Assembly: GCA_025351985.1 (NCBI GenBank)
Contig: JANXUW010000659.1
Span: 1 to 6,848 of the forward strand
Reading direction: 5' to 3'
Length of the DNA stretch: 6,848 nucleotides
From: Pseudolysobacter sp.
GTDB lineage: Bacteria; Pseudomonadota; Gammaproteobacteria; Xanthomonadales; Rhodanobacteraceae
Under the pieces are notes generated by a model. The model saw only the letters and a list, made by a program, of their open reading frames with translations. It did no database searches and was not told where the DNA came from. Shown one piece after another: positions 1 through 6,848 of this stretch. The translations under genes were made by a program, and so were the position numbers. Within the stretch, counting starts at the first letter, position 1, and each line of letters begins with the position of its first letter.

Positions 1-573
1 CTGGACAAGGATACTTCCGGGCTTATGGTGGTGGCGCGCAGCCTGCGTGCGCATACCTCGCTGGTCGATCAGTTGCAGACGCGCAGCATGCATCGCCAGT
101 ACGAAGCCGTGGTCAATGGCAGCCTGATCGCGGGCGGCACCGTCGATGCGCCGATCAGCCGTCATCCGCATGATCGGCTCAAGCAATCGGTGCAGGAAGG
201 CGGCCGCGAGGCGGTGACGCATTACCGCGTGCGCGAACGTTTCCGCGGCCACTCGCTGCTGCAGCTGAATCTGGAAACCGGGCGTACGCATCAGATTCGC
301 GTGCACATGCAACACATCCGGCACGCCTTGGTCGGCGATTCGCTGTACAGCGGTGGCTTGAAGCTGCCGCGTGGCGCGAGTCCGGAGCTGATCGAGATAT
401 TGCGCGGCTTCAAACGTCAGGCACTGCACGCCGAGCGCCTGGAATTCCTGCATCCGAAGTCCGGCAAGCTCGTGAGTGTGGAAGCGGCGCGACCGGCCGA
501 CATGGAACGACTTATCGCCGCGTTGCGCGCCGATACGCAAGGTGCCGATCCGCGCTGGCGCGACAGCGAATGA
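1..573 (+). CDS. rluD: RluD, 23S rRNA pseudouridine synthase (5' end missing)
   Basis: The gene enters already open at base 1, and 190 codons plus a TGA stop are present. The first residues are [12 protein letters not shown], the active-site motif of the RsuA/RluA family, so the catalytic Asp is the codon at 4-6. The S4-like N-terminal RNA-binding domain and about 135 residues lie outside the window. Further family motifs follow: RQYEAVVNG near residue 38, the [12 protein letters not shown] substrate-binding block around residues 92-103, VGDSLYSG, and KRQALHA near the C-terminus. The spacing [20 protein letters not shown] fits RluD better than RluA or RluC. RluD is known to convert uridines 1911, 1915 and 1917 of 23S rRNA helix 69 to pseudouridine, which helps 50S assembly and translation termination. 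Its stop codon overlaps the next start by four bases. The promoter is outside the window. Confidence 0.93.
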   Translation: MDKDTSGLMVVARSLRAHTSLVDQLQTRSMHRQYEAVVNGSLIAGGTVDAPISRHPHDRLKQSVQEGGREAVTHYRVRERFRGHSLLQLNLETGRTHQIRVHMQHIRHALVGDSLYSGGLKLPRGASPELIEILRGFKRQALHAERLEFLHPKSGKLVSVEAARPADMERLIAALRADTQGADPRWRDSE

Positions 574-1346
574 CGACACCGCACGCGTGGCCATCGAATC
601 CGCAGCAATGGATTTTGCCGAACTGGCCGGCGCCAGCTTCGGTGCGCGCTTGCGTGAGTACGCGGCTCGGGCCGGGCGTCAGCGCGGCGCCGTTCGATCG
701 TTTCAATCTCGGTTCGCGGTGTGGTGATGCGATGGATGCGGTCAACGCCAATCGCGCTGCGCTGGCTCAGGCATTGGATCTGCCGACGAATCCCGTCTGG
801 TTGCATCAGGTGCATGGCACGGACGTAGCGACCGTCGTTGCGCAGCACGGCGAGAACGGCGAACCATGCGCGGATGCGGCGGTAACGCGTTCGCGCGGGA
901 CCGTTCTGGCGATTCTTACCGCCGACTGCCTGCCGATTTTTTTTGCCAGCGACGATGGCGCCGAAATCGCTGCCGCGCATGCCGGTTGGCGCGGGTTGTG
1001 CGCAGGTATCATCGAACAAACGGTGGCTGCGATGACAGCGTCGCCCGCCAACATCGCCGCATGGTTGGGGCCGGCGATCGGGCCGCAGGCTTACGAAGTG
1101 GATGCGTTGGTGCGCGACTCTTTCGTCAATCGAGATGCCGATGCCGCCGCAGCATTTCAGCCGGTTCGGTCGGGGCATTGGCTGTGTGATTTGTATGCGC
1201 TTGCGCGTCTGCATCTGCAGCGGCTGGGAATTACACAAATCAGTGGCGGCGATCTTTGCAGCTTCCGCGATGCGCAGCGATTTTATTCGTACCGTCGTGA
1301 TGGCGCGAACAGCGGGCGTTTGGCCAGCTTGATCTGGCTTGAATAA
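570..1346 (+). CDS. pgeF: PgeF/YfiH, laccase-domain (DUF152) protein
   Basis: The protein has 258 residues, a normal length for this family. The three metal or active-site residues of the fold are visible: His82 in WLHQVHGT, Cys120 in LTADCLP and His137 in AAAHAGWRG. The C-terminal block GGDLCS...RFYSYRRD...GRLASLIWL is also typical. In E. coli PgeF is a peptidoglycan editing factor that removes L-Ser wrongly joined to UDP-MurNAc. Relatives (human FAMIN/LACC1 and bacterial YlmD) show purine nucleoside phosphorylase and adenosine deaminase activity, so the exact reaction here is open. The older multicopper oxidase label is not favoured. The start ATG at 570 overlaps the rluD stop (ATGA), which fixes the start and suggests translational coupling in one operon. 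An 8-T run at 937-944 encodes part of PIFF and the frame stays intact across it. Confidence 0.93.
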   Translation: MTTPHAWPSNPQQWILPNWPAPASVRACVSTRLGPGVSAAPFDRFNLGSRCGDAMDAVNANRAALAQALDLPTNPVWLHQVHGTDVATVVAQHGENGEPCADAAVTRSRGTVLAILTADCLPIFFASDDGAEIAAAHAGWRGLCAGIIEQTVAAMTASPANIAAWLGPAIGPQAYEVDALVRDSFVNRDADAAAAFQPVRSGHWLCDLYALARLHLQRLGITQISGGDLCSFRDAQRFYSYRRDGANSGRLASLIWLE

Positions 1347-1397
1347 AACGAGAATTGTTGTCCGATTTACTCTCGTCGAAACTCGAAGGCCGAAGAA

Positions 1398-1427
1398 ATC
1401 CGTGGTGCAGAGTACTGCGCCACGGAT
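1398..1427 (-). terminator. Hairpin terminator candidate between convergent genes
   Basis: Arms ATCCGTGG (1398-1405) and CCACGGAT (1420-1427) pair perfectly, and an inner GCAG/CTGC pair closes an AGTA loop. On the plus-strand RNA the T1406/G1419 position is a G-U wobble, giving a 13-pair stem. Read on the minus strand the stem starts 12 bases after the stop of copy A and is followed by TTCTTC, a short imperfect T-run, so it best fits as the terminator of copy A. On the plus side there is no T-run after it, but it could still slow transcription coming out of pgeF. Confidence 0.6.
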
Positions 1428-1439
1428 CGGATCAAGATA

Positions 1440-2387
1440 TCAGTCCATGCCCTTGCCATTCACCGCATATTGCGCGCTCGCGGAACGGTAAGCGACGAAT
1501 TTCGTACCCACTGTAGCCGTGCACAGCGTTGTCGAGGTAACGCCATCTGGACAGAAATCGACTGTGCCTTTGAAGGTTTGTGTGAACGCATTGTTGACTC
1601 CGCCGACCGAGGAAAAATGATAAACGCGGATGATGTTCTTGGACGTGCCGAGATCGGTGTCCTGGATGGCGAAACTATAGTTGTAGACCACCGGGCTGCA
1701 ACTTGTACAAAGTGTCCCGGTAGCACCTATGGTCAGCGAGCTGCAGCTTGGCGAGCCCTCGAACAGCGGCACGCATCCGGTCAACAAACGATTGGTGGCG
1801 CTACCCAGCAGCGATACAACTTTGTTGATCAGAATTTTTTCACCGCTGTACAAATATCTGTTACTGGTGGATGCATCGACCAGCACGTCCCACTCGCCGG
1901 CAAGGGAAATCGGCTCGGGTCCACCCGAATTGAAATTGAAGCGAGTCAGGAGGCTGGTGATCTGATTGCCGCCGCCGCCCCAGGTCACTGCGGCCAGATT
2001 TTCCCCTACGAACTGGATCGTGAAATCGCCGGCCACCGACGCTGTAGGTTTTTTGTAGGGGCAATTCGCGGTTTTCCCAATGCACTGGCCACCGCTGTAG
2101 GTCGCCAGATAATTGTTGGGATCACCAACGCTGCTGAGCTTCCAGGAACCATCGGATTGCTGCAGCAACTGGCCTTGCATGGTAACGAAGGTCGGTGATC
2201 CGTCCGGGTTATAGACGTAGCCCGCGGCAAACATGTATTCATTCTGGATTTCGATCGTGATGCCCGTGCCACCACCGGTGGCATCAACTGTGTGCTGCTG
2301 ATAGAAGCCTGCTTCGGGAGTAAAAGCAAAACTCGCTATCGGGGCAAGGAAAAATAAAGCCGCGCAAATCAAATGGCGAAATTTCAT
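1440..2387 (-). CDS. Secreted cysteine-rich protein, paralogue A (unrecognised family)
   Basis: This is a 315-residue protein with a clear Sec signal peptide: MKFR n-region, hydrophobic residues 6-18, and probable cleavage after SFA at residue 21. The mature part begins FTPEAGFYQQ. The N-terminal half (about 22-155) has GTGITIEIQN, FAAGYVYNPDGSPTFVTMQG, the Cys102/Cys109 pair in GGQC...NCPYKKP, and FTIQF...VTWG...LLTRFNF. The C-terminal half (about 160-315) starts SLAGEWDVLV and has Cys205, 215, 227, 230, 279 and 289, ending AYRSASAQY...GKGMD. Eight mature cysteines suggest up to four disulphides outside the cytoplasm. I see no lipobox and no membrane segment beyond the signal. The start at 2387 is chosen over an ATG at 2561 because AGGAG lies 7 bases upstream and the signal peptide begins exactly there. 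I cannot name a function. The G-x-G-x-x-IEIQN...GYV...G-x-P-TF pattern loosely recalls beta-rich secreted domains of unknown function in other Proteobacteria. Confidence 0.8.
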   Translation of the reverse strand: MKFRHLICAALFFLAPIASFAFTPEAGFYQQHTVDATGGGTGITIEIQNEYMFAAGYVYNPDGSPTFVTMQGQLLQQSDGSWKLSSVGDPNNYLATYSGGQCIGKTANCPYKKPTASVAGDFTIQFVGENLAAVTWGGGGNQITSLLTRFNFNSGGPEPISLAGEWDVLVDASTSNRYLYSGEKILINKVVSLLGSATNRLLTGCVPLFEGSPSCSSLTIGATGTLCTSCSPVVYNYSFAIQDTDLGTSKNIIRVYHFSSVGGVNNAFTQTFKGTVDFCPDGVTSTTLCTATVGTKFVAYRSASAQYAVNGKGMD

Positions 2388-2394
2388 GGAGCAT

Positions 2395-2399
2395 CTCCT
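2395..2399 (-). promoter_or_regulatory. Ribosome binding site of paralogue A
   Basis: AGGAG on the minus strand sits 7 bases before the ATG at 2387. It decides the start against the ATG 174 bases further upstream, whose extra 58 codons would precede the signal peptide and run into the end of copy B. Confidence 0.7.
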
Positions 2400-2433
2400 G
2401 GGTTGTGAGTGCACCGCGCTGCCTGCACGGGCG

Positions 2434-2450
2434 TATCTAAACACGCAAAA
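2434..2450 (-). promoter_or_regulatory. Weak promoter core candidate of paralogue A
   Basis: On the minus strand TTTTGCGT (2443-2450) is followed by GTTTAGATA, with TAGATA (2434-2439) as a poor -10 match. The same TTTTGCGT box precedes the -10-like element of paralogue C, which is the main reason to list it. No good -35 hexamer is visible, so an activator or an alternative sigma factor could be involved. Confidence is low. Confidence 0.3.
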
Positions 2451-2496
2451 GGGCGCGCAACCATGACATCCGTGGTGGGGCGCGGGAGGATACTTA

Positions 2497-3139
2497 CTAC
2501 GGCTGGTGCATGCCGATTCCGATGTGTGTGTATTGCGAGCTGGCCGATTTGTAAGCGACAAAATGTGCTGAGCTGTCAGCGCAGGACAACGGCGAGGCCA
2601 CGCCGCTATTGCAGAAACTCACGGTGCCGTGGAAACTCTGGGTGAATGCACCGGGTAAATTATTCGAGGCGAACGAATACACCCGCACGATGTGCGATGT
2701 GCTCCCGACGTATACCGAAAGCAGATAGTAGACAGTGCAGTTGGGTTGGCCGCAGGTCGACGCGCTAACAGCGATTCTTGGCGCGGTGCAAACGGCGGTT
2801 CCGTTATTGTTCGTAGTACAGCCGATGATGTTTCCCGATGTATCGGCATCCAGCGCGATTCGGTCACCGCTGTACTCCAATCCATTTGCGCCGGCAGCGC
2901 TGCTGATCAGTACATCCCACTGCCCCAACAGTGAGGATGGTTCGTTCGCGCCGTTGAAGAAACTGAAACGTCTTAGCGTCGCCCCGCCGATATTGCCTGG
3001 AGCACCCCAGGAAAGTCCGGCATACCCTTCGCCGAGAAACTGAATGCCGAAGTTGCCGATCTTGGTTGCAGTAGGCTTGTGGTAAGGGCAGTTGGACCCG
3101 TGCCGATGCACTGGCCGCCAGAATATGCAATCAAGCCAT
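2497..3139 (-). pseudogene. Truncated, frameshifted paralogue B of the secreted protein
   Basis: From about 3090 down to the TAG at 2497 this copy reads cleanly as the C-terminal two thirds of the family: SNCPYHKP, FGIQFLGEG, LSWG, TLRRFSFF, LLGQWDVLI, the GC...VC...TC...NC series, IVRVYSF, GAFTQSFHGTVSFC and AYKSASSQY...GIGMHQP. The preceding block YGLIAYSGGQCIGTG lies in another frame. Comparison with copies A and C shows one base missing between 3094 and 3101, where the others have 21 bases from the CIG codons to the next Cys codon and B has 20. Upstream of about 3139 the similarity stops, so the signal peptide and the GFYQQ-to-MQG domain are gone. An ORF call starting at ATG 3153 would give 218 residues, but its first 20 or so are out-of-frame sequence. 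All eight Cys codons are still present, so the damage looks recent. A sequencing error could explain the frameshift but not the missing 5' end. Confidence 0.8.
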
Positions 3140-3141
3140 AG

Positions 3142-3310
3142 TGTTTCAAACAATCGGAACAGGTCGAGGTCATCCGTTGCGAAACCGTTCTCACGCCGCG
3201 CAAGACCACCGGCTTTTCCGCGGGTGACCTCAACGGCAAGACGCTCATTGCGCGAATATGTCGCCGATACCAGAACATCGGCGACACGAAAACCGCGGTA
3301 GCAGATTTCC
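3142..3310. other. Unassigned segment between paralogues B and C
   Basis: These 169 bases replace the expected 5' end of copy B and match neither A nor C in any frame I read. More than one frame is open through them on both strands, including a plus-strand stretch with GFSAGDLNGKTL and a minus-strand stretch running into B, but none has a convincing start, signal peptide or recognised motif. The segment contains a 10-pair inverted repeat (3259-3286) and is bordered by AGCCATAG (3134-3141) and its reverse complement CTATGGCT (3311-3318). Confidence 0.5.
3259..3286 (-). terminator. 10-pair hairpin after paralogue C, possible terminator
   Basis: TGTCGCCGAT (3259-3268) and ATCGGCGACA (3277-3286) are perfect inverted repeats with an 8-base loop. 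The stem starts 24 bases after the copy C stop codon on the minus strand, a fitting place for a terminator. No T-run follows on either strand, so it may instead be a transcript-end stabiliser or a protein-binding site. Confidence 0.4.
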
Positions 3311-4267
3311 CTATGGCTGGCTCATGCCAATGCCATAGTTTGCGAACTGTGCATCGCCGGAGCGATAGGCATTGAAGTGCGCCATGCTATCCACACACAG
3401 GGCGATCGTGCTGGCACCTGCGGGGCAAAAATGCGTCGTGCCATAAAAGCTTCTGGTAAACGCACCGGCGCCGACATTTGAATCGAAACTGTGCACGCGC
3501 ACGATCTGACTCGTGCTATTCAAAACAGTCACGTCGTAATGAGATTTACCCAAACAGGTTGCGCCGACACACGGCGTAACATGCGCGACCACTGTATGCG
3601 TACCGCAGGTTGCCGAGCCGTCATTATTGGCGACGCAGCCGTTGACCGTCGAGTTTCCCGATGAGTCCGGATTGGTGTAGGAATTGAAAATTAGGCGGTC
3701 GCCCTCGTAGTCGATTCCATCAGCCGAAACACCGCGCGCGATCAGCAGATCCCATTGCCCGCTCAGCGAAATATATTCGCGACCCGATTCCGCTCCGGTG
3801 TAGAAAGAGAAACGCCGCAGCGTCGTGCTCGCGGCATTGCCGGTAGCGCCCCAGGTCAGTGTGGCGGAATTCTCGCCGTAAAACTGAATGGCGAAATCGC
3901 CGATTTTCGTTGGTGTCGGTTTTTTGTACGGACAACTCGCGGTGGTGCCGATGCATTGGCCACCGCTATAAGCTACCAAGCCATTGCTCGCATTGCTCGG
4001 AGAGGTAGCCAGCAACCAAGAGCCGTCTGCCTGCAACACCAAAAAGCCTTGCATGGTGACAAAAGTTGGCGTCCCGGTTGGCGAGAAAACGTAGCCTGCG
4101 GCGAACAAGAATTCGTTCTGAATTTCGATCCCGATACCAGTGCCGCCACCTTTGCCACCGTTGTCGGGCGTGTATTGCTGATAGAACCCGCTTTCCGGGA
4201 CAAAGGCGAACGCCGCCAGCGGCGCGAGTAAGGCAGCCATAGCGCCGAGCCATGCACGAAATTTCAT
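3311..4267 (-). CDS. Secreted cysteine-rich protein, paralogue C (unrecognised family)
   Basis: This is a 318-residue, full-length paralogue of A. The signal peptide starts MKFRAWLGAM, is rich in Ala and Leu, and probably cleaves after AFA at residue 21. The mature protein begins FVPESGFYQQ, then a Gly-rich GGKGGGTG (residues 37-44), IEIQNEFLFAAGYVFSPTG, PTFVTMQG and the Cys105/Cys112 pair in GGQCIG...SCPYKKP. Next come FAIQFYGE, LTWG, TLRRFSFY, and the second half from SLSGQWDLLI with Cys211, 221, 233, 238, 281 and 291. It ends AYRSGDAQF...GIGMSQP, close to the end of B. All eight mature cysteines align with those of A. The start at 4267 has GGAG 7 bases upstream. The ATG at 4345 is rejected because it puts 26 residues before the signal peptide. 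The protein is probably periplasmic or secreted, with no anchor seen. The gene is divergent from clpB, and its function is unknown. Confidence 0.82.
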   Translation of the reverse strand: MKFRAWLGAMAALLAPLAAFAFVPESGFYQQYTPDNGGKGGGTGIGIEIQNEFLFAAGYVFSPTGTPTFVTMQGFLVLQADGSWLLATSPSNASNGLVAYSGGQCIGTTASCPYKKPTPTKIGDFAIQFYGENSATLTWGATGNAASTTLRRFSFYTGAESGREYISLSGQWDLLIARGVSADGIDYEGDRLIFNSYTNPDSSGNSTVNGCVANNDGSATCGTHTVVAHVTPCVGATCLGKSHYDVTVLNSTSQIVRVHSFDSNVGAGAFTRSFYGTTHFCPAGASTIALCVDSMAHFNAYRSGDAQFANYGIGMSQP

Positions 4268-4274
4268 GAAGTTG

Positions 4275-4278
4275 CTCC
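4275..4278 (-). promoter_or_regulatory. Ribosome binding site of paralogue C
   Basis: GGAG on the minus strand lies 7 bases before the ATG at 4267, the same spacing as for paralogue A. It supports starting the protein at the conserved MKFR signal peptide. Confidence 0.65.
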
Positions 4279-4309
4279 GTAATGAATGATCTGGATCGAA
4301 TGAGAGTTT

Positions 4310-4327
4310 GGTCAATGCAAATTGACC
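4310..4327. promoter_or_regulatory. Perfect palindrome, operator candidate for paralogue C
   Basis: GGTCAAT, a GCAA spacer and ATTGACC form a perfect 7-base inverted repeat. It lies 43-60 bases upstream of the copy C start and 7 bases beyond the TATATT element, so it would sit at or just after the transcription start. That is a typical place for a repressor site. It could alternatively form a small hairpin in the leader RNA. No regulator is encoded in the window. Confidence 0.45.
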
Positions 4328-4334
4328 CGTGCGC

Positions 4335-4347
4335 AATATACGCAAAA
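4335..4347 (-). promoter_or_regulatory. Promoter core candidate of paralogue C
   Basis: On the minus strand TTTTGCG (4341-4347) runs directly into TATATT (4335-4340), which matches five of six bases of the -10 consensus. At 16-18 bases upstream there is no good -35 hexamer (TCCTAT at 17). The TTTTGCGT box is shared with the upstream region of paralogue A. Confidence 0.4.
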
Positions 4348-4402
4348 TGCAGCATGCATAGGACGTGCGCCTGCTATTGAGCGTTGCAGACCAGTGCCTG
4401 CT

Positions 4403-4430
4403 CTTGAAATGACTCGCGGCGACCGCATAA
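4403..4430 (+). promoter_or_regulatory. Sigma-32 (RpoH) heat-shock promoter of clpB
   Basis: CTTGAAA (4403-4409), a 13-base spacer and CCGCATAA (4423-4430) closely match the RpoH consensus CTTGAAA-N13 to 17-CCCCATNT, with one mismatch in CCCCAT. It lies 52 bases before the clpB start, so the leader would be about 45 bases long. ClpB is a classic heat-shock gene in Proteobacteria, so element, place and gene agree. Confidence 0.75.
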
Positions 4431-4470
4431 ATCAGGCATCCCGCAGCTCGGTACTGCGTTGACCCATTTC

Positions 4471-4476
4471 GAGAGA
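4471..4476 (+). promoter_or_regulatory. Ribosome binding site of clpB
   Basis: GAGAGA lies 6 bases before the ATG at 4483. It favours the MRMDKLT start over the second ATG two codons later, and MR at the start also agrees with the E. coli protein (MRLDRLT). Confidence 0.6.
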
Positions 4477-4482
4477 AACCCC

Positions 4483-6848
<2,366 letters not shown>

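Larger units (their letters stand above)
1440..4267 (-). repeat. Tandem array of three paralogous secreted-protein genes
   Basis: Copies A, B and C share order, direction and domain layout. DNA similarity is visible without alignment, for example the block around the first Cys pair at about 2043-2098 in A, 3070-3125 in B and 3911-3966 in C. The 3' flanks of A and B also share ATCCGTGGTG (1398-1407 and 2468-2477). This points to duplication of whole units followed by divergence and loss in B. Confidence 0.75.

Noticed and set aside
937..944. Run of eight T in pgeF as a programmed slippage or frameshift site.
   Set aside because: The frame is intact across it, PIFF fits the family, and no useful alternative frame or pausing structure follows.
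417..1238. Long minus-strand open frame of 273 codons across rluD and pgeF.
   Set aside because: It is antisense to two well-supported genes, is Arg-rich low-complexity sequence and has no recognisable motif.
1348..1376. ACGAGA...TCTCGT hairpin as a pgeF terminator.
   Set aside because: Only six pairs around a 17-base loop with no T-run; the stronger stem at 1398-1427 is a better candidate.
1470..2198. Plus-strand open frame of 242 codons opposite paralogue A.
   Set aside because: The minus frame has a signal peptide, ribosome binding site and a full-length paralogue; the plus frame has none of these.
2411..2430. GTGCA...TGCAC inverted repeat upstream of paralogue A as an operator.
   Set aside because: Five-base arms with a 10-base spacer are expected often by chance, and nothing similar lies before paralogue C.
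3142..3310. Simple inversion between the 8-base repeats as the cause of the B truncation.
   Set aside because: Turning the segment round on paper and reading into B gives MSPIPEHRR... in frame, not a signal peptide or GFYQQ domain, so inversion alone does not restore B.
1440..4267. Toxin-antitoxin, phage-defence or secretion-system locus.
   Set aside because: There are no enzymes, immunity-type small genes, membrane channels or nucleases; only exported paralogues are present.

Overview
This window looks like a chromosomal segment of a gammaproteobacterium, most likely in or near the Xanthomonadales (Xanthomonas/Rhodanobacter relatives). That placement is an inference. It rests on the gene order rluD-pgeF-clpB, which is also found in E. 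coli, on the high GC of the flanking genes, and on the ClpB sequence, which reads most like the Xanthomonas proteins I remember. No database search was run.

Layout from left to right. Positions 1-573 (+) hold the 3' two thirds of rluD, a 23S rRNA pseudouridine synthase cut by the window edge just before its catalytic Asp. Positions 570-1346 (+) hold pgeF (yfiH), which overlaps the rluD stop by an ATGA and is probably translationally coupled to it. Positions 1347-1439 are a short convergent gap with a 13-pair hairpin. Positions 1440-4267 carry a minus-strand array of three paralogues of an unrecognised secreted, cysteine-rich protein. Copies A (1440-2387) and C (3311-4267) are full length, each with its own signal peptide and ribosome binding site. 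The middle copy B (2497-about 3139) has lost its 5' third and carries a one-base frameshift. About 170 bases of unassigned sequence separate B from C. Positions 4268-4482 form a divergent control region, with a palindrome and -10-like element for copy C on one side and a sigma-32 type heat-shock promoter for clpB on the other. Positions 4483-6848 (+) hold clpB, complete at the 5' end and cut by the window end about 70 codons early.

The housekeeping genes serve ribosome maturation (RluD), cell-wall precursor quality control or purine metabolism (PgeF), and protein disaggregation (ClpB). They are neighbours rather than one pathway. The unusual part is the array that splits pgeF from clpB. Its members share an MKFR start, a cleavable signal peptide, a GFYQQ-to-MQG N-terminal domain, and eight cysteines at matching places. 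They are AT-richer than the flanks in the lines I counted. Their function cannot be told from sequence alone. The array looks like an accessory insertion that has duplicated and is partly decaying.
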